64,000 bases of DNA from Pyronema omphalodes (lineage: Eukaryota > Ascomycota > Pezizomycetes > Pezizales > Pyronemataceae): positions 1 to 64,000 of the forward strand of contig JAJJXM010000051.1 of the NCBI GenBank assembly GCA_024516155.1, read 5' to 3'. Positions within the stretch are counted from its first letter, which is position 1. Every line of letters begins with the position of its first letter. The translations under genes were made by a program, and so were the position numbers. This document shows positions 30,418-39,776 of this stretch, piece by piece. Under the pieces are notes generated by a model. It did no database searches, was not told where the DNA came from, and saw nothing but the letters and a program-made list of their open reading frames with translations.

Positions 30418-33400
30418 GATCCTCTAGGGTTGCGTCACCTGAGGAGGAAGAATGTACATCTGACGCAGGAAATATTATATGTTGTGGAACAAAAAGAAAA
30501 TCAACAGACAACTTGGGGTCGATCAAGACAAAAAATCGACGAACCGACAATGGAACCTCTTCCAAGGAAATAACAAAGGAAGCCTTGGTTCCACCTTATC
30601 ACGGAAGAAGGCCAATAATCAACATGGTGTTGAATTGGTCAAAGAACAAATTTCGGACGGTGCGAGTCCTACTTGATACAGGCTCCACCTCAGCTTTACT
30701 GGACAAAGGTTTTGTCCAAACTTACAAAATTCCTACTGTGAAGAGAGACCAGCCTCTCCAAATACGCAACTTCAATAATGAGGTAGTTGCTGGAGCTGGA
30801 GAATTCTTTACAGTACCTTTTATGCTGCAACACAAACAACACTTTGCAGCCGAAGCCTTCGAAGTCGCCCCTCTTGACAGCGACTGCGATGTCATCCTCC
30901 CTTATTGGTGGATGGCCAAACATCAACCTTGCAACATGTGGGGAGACAGCAATAACATCTCCTTCACAACTACACGTTGCATCGAACATTGTACTAAGGC
31001 TCAGGCCAGTACATTTTCACTCAAGGTCGACCGCCGCGTACTCGACCATCCTGAGGCCTCAGTAATAGGCCATATTTCAGCCGTTGTCACGAAGGAAGAA
31101 TTATCAGAGGCACTCCAACAAGTCCCTGAGAAATTCCGTAAGTGGATTAACATAATGACCAAGGAAGCAGCAGACAAGCTTCCAGAACACAAGCCTTACG
31201 ACCATGCCATAGACTTGAAGGAAGGAGAGACTCCTCCTTGGGGACCAGTCTATGCGCTCAATGAAGTCGAGCTGGAAACACTTAGGGAGTGGTTAAAGGA
31301 AATGCTTAGGACAGGAAAGATTAGACCATCAAAATCTCCTGCCGCAGCACCAATTCTCTTTGTGCCAAAACCCCATGGGCGAGGTTTAAGGCTTTGTGTG
31401 GATTATAGGGGGATCAATAAAATAACTATAGCAAATCGCTACCCCCTCCCTCTTATGTCGGAGTTACAAGACAGAGTAAGAGGAGCCAAGTTCTTCACGA
31501 AAATGGATTTGAAGAACGGTTATCACTTGATTAGGATTAAAGAAGGCGATGAGTGGAAGACAGCCTTCAGATGCAGATATGGGCTGTATGAATTTTTGGT
31601 TATGCCTTTTGGGTTAAGCAACGCACCGGCCACATTCCAAGATATGATGAATCATATCTTCAGAGACATGTTGGACCAGGGAGTAATTGCTTATATTGAT
31701 GATGTTCTAATTTACGCGGAAACAGAGGAGGAACATGATAAATTGGTTAAGGAAGTCTTGAAAAGACTGGAAGAAAATGGGCTGGTGATATCTCCGGAAA
31801 AATGTGTTTGGGGGACAAACAAAGTGGAATTTTTGGGATACATCATAAGCGAAAAAGGAATAGAAATGGCAAAGGATAAAGTGGAAACCGTCCTGGTTTG
31901 GGAACCTCCTAAATCCTTGAAAGAGACACAAGGCTTTCTTGGATTTGCGAACTTCTATCGCCGATTCATAAAGGACTTCTCAAGAATCTGTCGTCCTCTT
32001 ACTGAATCTACCAAGGGCGATCCGAAGAAGTGGGAATGGACTGTTGCCATGGAATTGGCATTTGACGAGTTAAAGCAGAGGTTCACAAGAGCGCCAATAT
32101 TGGGTCATTTTGATCCTAAAAAGGTTTGCATTGTTGAAACTGATGCCTCTGACTTTGCCTTAGGTGCAGTCCTTTCTCAGAAAGGAGAGGACGGAAAGCT
32201 GCATCCCATTGCTTTCCATTCTAGGAAATTCACTCCAGCAGAGATCAATTACGAAATCCATGATAAGGAGCTCTTGGCTATTGTGGATTCGTTCAAGATA
32301 TGGAGAAGATACCTAGAAGGAGCAATGCATACGGTCCAAGTGTTCAGCGACCATCAGAATTTAGAGTACTTCACCACAACTAAAGTACTCAATCGTCGTC
32401 AAGCAAGGTGGGCTCAAGAACTTGCTGGCATTGATTTTAAGATTTTTTACAGACCTGGGAATAAGAATGGGAAGCCAGATGCTTTGTCAAGGCGTCCGGA
32501 GTTCCGCCCTGAAAAGGGGGGAGGTGAGGATCAGCCGATCACGACTATCCTTCACAAAGGACATTTTGCAACCATTTCAGCAATCAGTAGTGGAGGTGAG
32601 GGAACATCATTCATTGTTTCTTCGGCACGGCTTAATTCTATTCCTTCTGTTAAATGGTCTGGAGAATTTTTGAAGATGGTTAAAGACGCTGGGGAACTGG
32701 ATGAAAATTATAAAAAAGCAGCAAAGAAAATAAAAGATCCACTAACGATAGAAGATGGCATAATCTATCGGAAAGAGAAGTTATGGGTACCAAAGGATTT
32801 GGTCAACATGGTCCTGGAATCGGAGCACGACTCAAAAATTGCAGGTCACTTCGGTCGGGATAAAACTATTGAATTGATACGGAGAAACTTTTGGTGGCCA
32901 AGAATGGACGAAAATATAATTGAATATGTACAAAGCTGTTTGGAATGTCAGAGGGACAAAACGGCTAGGCACCAAAAGTATGGAATGTTGCAACCTTTGG
33001 AATTATCTTATGCCCCATGGCAATCTATTGCTATGGATTTTATTACCGACCTACCAGAATCTAATGGGTGTGATCAACTATGGGTTATAGTTGATCGATT
33101 TACAAAAATGGCACACTTCATTCCTTTACACAAAGACGGCAAGACAACTGCAGACCTTGTCAGGATTTTCGCAAAGGAAATATGGAAATTACATGGCCTA
33201 CCCAAGGATATTGTGTCGGACAGAGACTCCAGGTTTACGAGCACCACCTGGAAAGCATTTCTTGGAACACTAGGAATAAAACCAAGAATGTCAACAGCCT
33301 TCCACCCACAAACAGACGGGCAAACGGAACGGCTTAACCAAACAATTGAAGCTTACCTCCGCTCTTTTGTTAACCATGAAATGGACGACTGGGCTGATCT

Positions 33401-34112
33401 CTTACCCATGGCTGAGTTTGCATACAATAACTCAGTCACAAGCGCAACTGGACTATCCCCCTTTTACGCCAACTACGGATTCTATCCAAATACGAGCAAC
33501 CCTTCGGCAACTGCTGTGCGCAACCCAGCCAGCAAAGCCTACGCCCACTGGATGCATACGATCCACGAAGGAGCCAAGTTAGCCCTTCAAAAAACACAAG
33601 AAAGGATGAAACACTATGCAGACCAGAAACGACAGGAGGCACCCGAATACCAAGTAGGAGACTTGGTTATGTTAGATGGACGCAACATAAGAACCAGACG
33701 CCCATCGAGGAAGTTAGACCATAAACAACATGGTCCCTTCCAAGTCGAAAAAGTCATCTCCCCAACAGCAGTACGACTCACACTCCCACGGAAATGGAAG
33801 ATACACAACGTCTTCCATACTTCTTTGCTTGAGCCCTTCAGAGCAGGAACTCGGGCTCCACCAGACACAAATAAAATTTTACGGGAGGCAGATGATGTTG
33901 AGGGAAGCGAGGAATACGATATCGACGAAATAATGAGCAGTTACAAATCTGGAAATCGAATCTTATACCTCGTTAAATGGCTAGGTTGGCCCAATAAGAA
34001 AGACTGGACGGCAGAACCTTTCGACAACTTTTCAGTAGGAGGTCAGGAGAAGTTACGAGAGTTTCATCTCAAGTACCCTGATTCTCCGAGGGACTACCGA
34101 CTCAAGGATTAA
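30411..34112 (+). CDS. gypsy pol: protease, reverse transcriptase, RNase H, integrase, chromodomain
   Basis: The frame is open from the gag overlap to 34112 and has no ATG near its start, so it is probably made as a Gag-Pol fusion by -1 frameshifting. Domains in order: aspartic protease (VLLDTGSTSALLD, about 30665); reverse transcriptase (TKMDLKNGYHLIRI, VMPFGLSNAPATFQD, catalytic YIDD at 31692-31703); RNase H (VETDASDFALGAVLSQ, INYEIHDKELLAI); integrase zinc finger HHCC (about 32822-32955, with SCLECQRDK) and DDE core (MDFITDLPES, IVSDRDSRFTS, HPQTDGQTERLNQTIE); GPF module (LDHKQHGPFQVEKV). The C-terminal chromodomain-like segment (EEYDIDEIMSSYKSGNR, YLVKWLGWPNKKDWT) probably directs integration to marked chromatin. 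All catalytic residues that I checked are present. Confidence 0.93.
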   Translation, partial: FLRSSRVASPEEEECTSDAGNIICCGTKRKSTDNLGSIKTKNRRTDNGTSSKEITKEALVPPYHGRRPIINMVLNWSKNKFRTVRVLLDTGSTSALLDKGFVQTYKIPTVKRDQPLQIRNFNNEVVAGAGEFFTVPFMLQHKQHFAAEAFEVAPLDSDCDVILPYWWMAKHQPCNMWGDSNNISFTTTRCIEHCTKAQASTFSLKVDRRVLDHPEASVIGHISAVVTKEELSEALQQVPEKFRKWINIMTKEAADKLPEHKPYDHAIDLKEGETPPWGPVYALNEVELETLREWLKEMLRTGKIRPSKSPAAAPILFVPKPHGRGLRLCVDYRGINKITIANRYPLPLMSELQDRVRGAKFFTKMDLKNGYHLIRIKEGDEWKTAFRCRYGLYEFLVMPFGLSNAPATFQDMMNHIFRDMLDQGVIAYIDDVLIYAETEEEHDKLVKEVLKRLEENGLVISPEKCVWGTNKVEFLGYIISEKGIEMAKDKVETVLVWEPPKSLKETQGFLGFANFYRRFIKDFSRICRPLTESTKGDPKKWEWTVAMELAFDELKQRFTRAPILGHFDPKKVCIVETDASDFALGAVLSQKGEDGKLHPIAFHSRKFTPAEINYEIHDKELLAIVDSFKIWRRYLEGAMHTVQVFSDHQNLEYFTTTKVLNRRQARWAQELAGIDFKIFYRPGNKNGKPDALSRRPEFRPEKGGGEDQPITTILHKGHFATISAISSGGEGTSFIVSSARLNSIPSVKWSGEFLKMVKDAGELDENYKKAAKKIKDPLTIEDGIIYRKEKLWVPKDLVNMVLESEHDSKIAGHFGRDKTIELIRRNFWWPRMDENIIEYVQSCLECQRDKTARHQKYGMLQPLELSYAPWQSIAMDFITDLPESNGCDQLWVIVDRFTKMAHFIPLHKDGKTTADLVRIFAKEIWKLHGLPKDIVSDRDSRFTSTTWKAFLGTLGIKPRMSTAFHPQTDGQTERLNQTIEAYLRSFVNHEMDDWADLLPMAEFAYNNSVTSATGLSPFYANYGFYPNTSNPSATAVRNPASKAYAHWMHTIHEGAKLALQKTQERMKHYADQKRQEAPEYQVGDLVMLDGRNIRTRRPSRKLDHKQHGPFQVEKVISPTAVRLTLPRKWKIHNVFHTSLLEPFRAGTRAPPDTNKILREADDVEGSEEYDIDEIMSSYKSGNRILYLVKWLGWPNKKDWTAEPFDNFSVGGQEKLREFHLKYPDSPRDYRLKD
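30431..30467 (+). other. hairpin downstream of the frameshift site
   Basis: TGCGTCA (30431-30437) and TGACGCA (30461-30467) are perfect complements and begin 13 nt after the slip site. The loop is 23 nt. It is a plausible frameshift stimulator. Confidence 0.5.
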
Positions 34113-34270
34113 GGCTTAATGTTTTTCCCCACGAGGTTTTCATTAGGTCGAGTTGGTAGTAGGATGTAGGGGCTGGAGGACTACATCTATATATGATCAC
34201 TAAGTCACTTGGCTGCGGCGAGGTGCGATCACAGAATGATAAGCTACTTGCTTCGGGACGAAGCTTGAAC

Positions 34271-34283
34271 AGGGGGGAGGTGG
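34271..34283 (+). other. polypurine tract
   Basis: AGGGGGGAGGTGG directly precedes the 3' LTR, the normal position for the plus-strand primer. It ends in GGTGG, the same five bases as the target duplication, by coincidence or site preference. Confidence 0.7.
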
Positions 34284-35641
34284 TGTCACACCCTATATTG
34301 TGTGAGTATAGAATAGGTAACATGTATAACATTTAGAGAACATGGCAAACTCGACAGGAGAATGAATAATAAGGTTAGTATTCCCGGGCCGGAACCCCCT
34401 GAGGAGCTCCAGCTAGCCACGTCACGTGATTCGTGACTTTCCGAAAGGACCTCACAAGGATCCCGGCCCGAGGCGTCGCTACCTGTTATTCACTGTCAGT
34501 TTGGGAGGATCACAGATGGATGGGAACAAGTATCGACTTACCTCATGGGTGTCGACTTACCCATGAGAAAACTACAGACGACGCTGATGGAGAACAGAAG
34601 ACGACGGCGAAGGGACACATCCTTATACTTGAGGATGTGTTCCACCAAGCACGGCTACCAGAGGGCTTGCAAGAGAAGGGAATTCTCAGGAGCATGCAAG
34701 GCAAGCGAATGGGATCATCCGAGGTCTGAGTTGGACGGATAGTCGGCCAAGGAACAAGGCAGAGTCTAGTCAGCCAACAGGAGTGGAGCTCAGGACAAGG
34801 GTCAAGATTGCGTCAGCATGAGACGACGTTCTGCAGCAAGGAACACCACTCAGGGAAACTGTTGGATGGAACTGATATGACGCGACCTTAGGCCAATGAC
34901 TACCAACTACAAGATAAGACGGCGTTTGCGTACACACCAAGGTGTGGCTGCGCGCAAGTGCGCGCAGGTGGGGCAAATGACATCACACAGGAATGTGACG
35001 GGGCAGTGCGCTCCGGTAAGGCATAGTCTGCCTTATGATGTCAGATTCCTTCACTTGCAATCGAGATTCTCTAGGGAGATCTATGATCAAGACGACTCAT
35101 AAGATATATGACTCACATGTCATTATCAGAGGAGTCATTGCATTATGCGCTCAAGTGGAGTAACCCTCCACTAGGCGCTTAACCCCAATACCTGATTGGA
35201 AGGTGTGGTAGCACGGCAAGGAATGTCAAGGATTAATCTGACACGAAGGTCATCATGCAAGTGAGCAATTAATATAATTGCGCATGCAGCATGATGCGAG
35301 CCATCAGCAGATTTGTCAAAAGATTGACTCACGTCTTATCTCCTGAGCTTAGTTTGGAAGTTGGTTCCCTTGGGAAGTCTGGGCGAACTTGTAGACGAAA
35401 GTCTATAAAAGACCCTAAGTCTTCCCACCGTCTCCTCCATCATCAGCAACTTGATCTCTTGTTACGACGTTACCATTCTACACCAAATACCTCAGGACGA
35501 GACCCTTAAGTTTATTCGGCCTGTGATCGATTAGTTGACTTCCTAGCTTCTTGGGAAATATCTATTGCTATCTACCTACGAACAAAAGCGAAACTGATCG
35601 AATAAGCCTCTCTATTGAAAGCCTCAATAGCCAGGTTCACA
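34284..35641 (+). repeat. 3' long terminal repeat
   Basis: Same length and ends as the 5' copy, offset 7,534 bp. Only two A/G differences were found by eye. Confidence 0.95.
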
Positions 35642-35646
35642 GGTGG
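35642..35646. repeat. 5-bp target-site duplication of the gypsy element, right
   Basis: GGTGG directly after the 3' LTR. Removing one copy plus the element restores an uninterrupted LINE ORF1 frame, which independently proves the boundaries. Confidence 0.88.
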
Positions 35647-37174
35647 GTTGAATCGTGCGCGGCATTCTGGCAAGGCGGGCAGCTGCCACTGCGGCCATAC
35701 GGTCGGGGCACGAGTGATCGTTTGCGTAGTGGCTGCCACCGCAGTTGGCACACTTCGGGGTGGGTAGGGTGTGTTTGCACGCTGTTCCCTGGGGTTTGGA
35801 GCAATCGGAAAGGTCACACGCAGGGTGGTTAGAGGTCGCGTGGTGCTCTGCGCAGAAGACGCAGCGGAAGATCGTTGGTGTTGAGCAGCGTTCGCGGATG
35901 TGGCCCCACTTGAGGCATCCGGAACACTGACTGTCAGGTCCTTCGAAAACGTACATTTCAGCGCGGTGGCGTCTGCTGCCCAGCAATACTCCTTTCGAGA
36001 TTAGCATTTTCGCGGTGGCTGAGCTGCGTACGAAGAAGACAGCGGAGGAGCTCTGGATTTCGCCATTAGCGTAGCGGGCTCGAATTGTCTCAGTTTTGCC
36101 TAACCAACGGATGTTGGGCAGCACTTCTACTCCAGCGTGGTTTGCTTGCACCTCGATTTGGAGGCGTTGGACGCCTTGAGAGCCCTCACCCATGAAGCGG
36201 TCCAGCGGGACGCCGTGGACTTTCAGACAAACCCAGCGGTCGAGTTCCTCAACTCCCGTAACCTCACTATCGACCTCACGCACGGCGTTGAGGATGTCCT
36301 TGCGATACAGTCCTAGGAGGGTTGCTGCATCCACCCCGGGGACTGTTGTGGCGGTGATGGTGCCTTTGGCATTGCGGGCGACTTTTAGGATGCGGTGGAA
36401 TTGGGGAGCGTTCTTGAACCATAGGCAGTTGTTGATGGCTGCGGTGAACGCTTCATCCACTTGTTTTGATGCTGGTGCGGCCTCACGACGGGTGAAAACA
36501 ATGCGGCGTGCCTCAGTTGGGAGATTCTGTGCGGGAGCGTATGGATTTGCGGCTTTCTGTTGGAGTTTTTTGGAGCGACGGGACTGGTGGGCGGTCCATT
36601 CCTGTGGGGGAGGCTGGGGTGGGAGGTGTACACTGGATGCTGCTGCATATGTTTGCGCAGCAGTGGGTTGGACGGCCACTGGTGGGGGTTTGCGGGGGGC
36701 CGGGGCGGCGATGGGCGGCGCTCGGGGGGCAGCGGGGGTCTTGAGGGCCCGCACCGCTTGGAGTTGGGCCTGGAGTTCACGATTTACGCTGCGGAGGTGG
36801 CGCACCTCGGATTCCAGCGCGGGGACGCGATCTTCCAGTTCTTCGAGGCGTATTCCAAGGTTGCTTATGTAGTCAACATTTAGGATTGACGATATGCGGG
36901 CTACATCATCAGAGCGGCGTTCGCGATGAGCATGCGACGCGGTATCTTCCTGGGTTCCTCCAGCGTTTGGTCTCTTGCGTGCTCCTTCTTGGGGAGGGGC
37001 AATGATGCGCATGGGGGTTGGGGACTGCGGGGATTGCATCTCGTGGCTCGAGACGCGAAGGGGGGTTGCGAAGATTTCCTCGTCGGTTTGGCTGCGTACA
37101 CCCAGGGGAGACTGCAGGCGGCCCCGGTAGGGTGCGATCCTGCGCGGGGAGGCGATATCCCCAAAGCGGGGCAT
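35642..37174 (-). pseudogene. LINE ORF1, N-terminal part: nucleic-acid-binding protein with zinc knuckles
   Basis: From ATG 37174 (the first Met inside the element) about 511 codons run to the gypsy junction. The N-terminal half is Pro/Arg-rich, followed by a coiled-coil stretch (LEELEDRVPALESEVRHLRS), an RRM-like middle region and C-terminal cysteine clusters: CSGCLKWGHIRERC, CVFCAEHHATSNHPAC and CANCGGSHYANDHSC, which are CCHC-type knuckles of LINE ORF1 proteins. Such proteins coat the element RNA. An open frame also extends upstream of 37174, beyond the element boundary at 37304, and downstream into the gypsy LTR; both extensions are accidental. Confidence 0.85.
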
Positions 37175-37304
37175 GCCAGAGGGCCGTGGTGAGGCCAGGG
37201 CCGTGGGTGGGTGGGGCGGTGAGGCCGTGAGAATTCTGTACGATTTCCTAATCAGGAAATTTAAGCGAGAAAGTTGGCGTTGATTTAGCGCCGAAGTGGT
37301 GTGT

Positions 37305-37319
37305 GCGGATGAGGTGACA
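37305..37319. repeat. 15-bp target-site duplication of the LINE, 5' side
   Basis: GCGGATGAGGTGACA, identical to 22350-22364, directly outside the LINE 5' end. Confidence 0.88.
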
Positions 37320-39776
37320 GGGATAAAACGCAGGGCTACGCTAGGGGTGATGGAGTGATTTGATGTGATGAGGGGCATCGAATTGGATGTTCCTGCAGAT
37401 CTGTAGGGTGCTCTCGTTTCGAAGTTTTGAATTTGGATGCAGTACGGCAATATTTTATGACATGTAACCTTTAGGGTAAGAGAAAACGATATTCTTTAGC
37501 TCACGTCATCACACGTTATGGTGATGGCGATGATGCTGCAATAAATGATGGAATAAACCTTCTCATCATCTTGTGCAGTCAGCCTGAAGCACGAAATCTA
37601 TGACGTAAGATTGTTCTCTCACATTAATAAAATACTCGATGAAAACATGAAGTGGCCAACAATGTTTTGATATACGGGTTCACATCTACTTCATACAATT
37701 ACTCGCGAATGTTCCACCGTGATGGCGCCAAAACAGTCGTCCTGGTATGCTTTAATTAACGTATCAAGCAAGGAATAATCTCAAAAATCTCGGGTATGAT
37801 ATTGACTTAGTCATAGAGTCAAATTTTGGATTGAAATCTTTACGTGTCACGAGACTTCAGGCATACAAACTATTGCAAATCTGAAGTTTCAACTCTTGCT
37901 GCTTTTGATATCAGAGCACCCAATCATCCGTTGACAATTTACATTAGAAGCAGAAAGACATCGTGTATTCGTATCTATATTTTGGATAAGAGGTTAAAGA
38001 GGCCCTGATGTTTCAATTTTTTTTTCCAACTATCCAAAAATATTCAGTATTTCAGGCCTCTTGGAAATTTCTCTTGACGTTGTTCTTCATTAACACTGAA
38101 TAACCATCAAGAAGATAGAAAAACAATTACCATGCTTTTCGTCTCATTCAAAGCTCTCTTTATCATATTCTTCGCCATCATCATCCCTCTCTTCTCACTT
38201 ACTAGTCTCATAATTTGTTTACTCATACCACAACTTTCATTGATCACACCCTTCTCCTTCCAAACCCTCCGCCTTAAATCTCTATAAATCACTCATAGAG
38301 CAAAACTCTTAGCTCCATCCCCCAGAGCTTTTGCTCACAATAAAGGCCGCTTTATTCCAGATGACGCTACCTACCTGCTGACCGGCAAGTTCCCGATCTC
38401 GGAACTAAGAAAGAGGGCACCTGATATTGACAGTCCATATCAATATTCTAAGGAGAGTAATACGTGTCAAAGGAGAACTAAATGTAGGACTGGGCATAAA
38501 GTCAAGAGAAGGCTTGCGGTGTTTAGTGGTGCTCTTATAAATGTGATGATCAGAGGTATCTTGTGCTTTAATGGGATATTTTATGAGTGGGTCTTATCGA
38601 TAAGAATTGAAGTGACGAGGGTTAATCCTTTGTGATATTTTAGAGATATCTTTCAAGCTCATCGCGCGTTCCTCCACGACCTGGGTTACGTCGATGCCTC
38701 ACACACTCTGCATGTTCCGAATTCTCCGAGAATCTCGTATGTATGCATCCAGACATCCTCATCCTGGCCTTCTATGACATCATCATGCGCCTTAGCAGCT
38801 GGCCCTACCTAAATCCGCTCTCGGCAAGCGGGGAAAAACTAATCGCACCGAAAATTGCACGGGTTGCAGAACACAGAAGTCACACTGTCAGCAGAAGAAT
38901 CCGGACGATGCAGGGAGAGTGAGCATCCGCGGAAACGAAACAGATTTGGTGATGGAGAAAGAGACCAGCAGAGAAAGAGACCAGCAGAGACAGAGGCAGG
39001 CAGAGACAGATACAGAGACAGGCACAGACAGGAACAAACACAGCCACTGACAGGCACAAACTCAAAAGGGCAGAGGAAGAGATGTGTGGCGTCGTGCGCA
39101 GGAAGACGCTAACGGCTTTCTTCAAAGCAACCACCGAACGACCAATCGCAATGCCCTTCCTTTCTTTCCGCCAGCCATGATGAGCCAAAGTGACAACCAA
39201 CTCTGGTTTTCTCGGTTTCTGATTCACGCCGAGTCGATCAGGGTCTTCATCATCCACTTCGCTTGTCACGGCTTACAATTCGTGATCATTGTGAGTGGTT
39301 GTGTTGCAGCATGTGGACACAAGCGTTGCGTGTGCGAGTGGCGACAGCGAAAATCAAAGCCTGAAAGAAAGCCCAAAGGCACAGACAGGGACGCTTCCCC
39401 ATAAATAAAACCGTACCGTTGAACCCACATTTTTTCTACAACAAAAGTGTCAGCCCTGGTACCGCCGTTTGTAATATTATATCCGCTCGCCGAATTACGA
39501 ATCCAAAAAGAAAAACCCTTTCTCGAGAACCCACTTTCTTGAAAAAAGAAAAAAAACCCCCCCCAACTTTTGAACCAAAAATCCCCGTTCGAACCGCTTT
39601 ATCTCCCACCACCACCGGCACCAACTGATCTTTCGCCCCGCTTCGTTTCCACCACCAGTAGCACCCACGTCCTATCGGCAACCACTCTAACCAACTCATC
39701 CACCTCCCCCACTTAACCAAGGGCAGCTTGAAAACGGAAAACGCTACCTCAATCACCCACATCAATACTCAACAAC
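37320..39776. other. no confident gene (2.5 kb); simple-repeat patches
   Basis: This was the chromosome region adjacent to the DPH1 upstream side before the LINE arrived. It contains a purine-rich GAGACAG/CAGAGAC repeat at about 38955-39050, which creates artefactual Arg/Glu-rich and Leu/Ser-rich frames, and one short hydrophobic frame at 38132 (listed separately). The right end, about 39400-39776, is the 5' leader and promoter region of REI1. Confidence 0.45.
38132..38287 (+). CDS. candidate small membrane peptide (51 aa), uncertain
   Basis: ATG 38132 to TAA 38287 gives a very hydrophobic peptide (ALFIIFFAIIIPLF, LTSLIICLLIPQLSL) with at least one membrane segment and a basic tail (TLRLKSL). 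The same frame continues open after the TAA for about 115 codons, rich in charged residues (DDATYLLTGKFPISELRKRA), which could be a downstream exon or chance. No family is recognised; there is no supporting context. Confidence 0.25.
   Translation: MLFVSFKALFIIFFAIIIPLFSLTSLIICLLIPQLSLITPFSFQTLRLKSL

Larger units (their letters stand above)
26750..35641 (+). mobile_element. Ty3/gypsy chromovirus LTR retrotransposon, complete
   Basis: An 8,892-bp element with two 1,358-bp LTRs beginning TG and ending CA, 5-bp target duplication, gag and pol frames both open, protease, reverse transcriptase, RNase H, integrase and a C-terminal chromodomain-like segment. The protease-RT-RH-IN order and the chromodomain define it as a chromovirus. 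The LTRs differ at two positions that I can find (26909/34443 and 28050/35584), so insertion is recent. The copy looks intact and potentially autonomous. Confidence 0.95.
22365..37304 (-). mobile_element. LINE (non-LTR) retrotransposon, Tad-like, interrupted by a gypsy element
   Basis: The element reads leftward. It is bounded by a 15-bp target duplication and ends in a short T/GA-rich simple-repeat tail (22365-22390 on the plus strand). Leaving out the inserted 8.9-kb gypsy element and one 5-bp duplication, it is about 6.0 kb. It has ORF1 (nucleic-acid-binding, CCHC zinc knuckles) and ORF2 (endonuclease, reverse transcriptase, RNase H), the organisation of the Tad/I-type fungal LINEs. The 5' leader is about 130 bp before the ORF1 Met, so it looks full length or nearly so. 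A stop codon inside ORF2 and the gypsy insertion in ORF1 make this copy non-autonomous. Confidence 0.9.

Noticed and set aside
37175..37450. Upstream extension of LINE ORF1 to 37450
   Set aside because: It crosses the LINE 5' boundary (37304) and the target duplication, so the extra codons belong to host DNA; the first Met inside the element is at 37174.
38855..39112. Arg/Glu-rich frame (DRYRDRHRQ-type) and its opposite Leu/Ser-rich frame
   Set aside because: Both come from a purine-rich GAGACAG repeat; no initiation or splice evidence.
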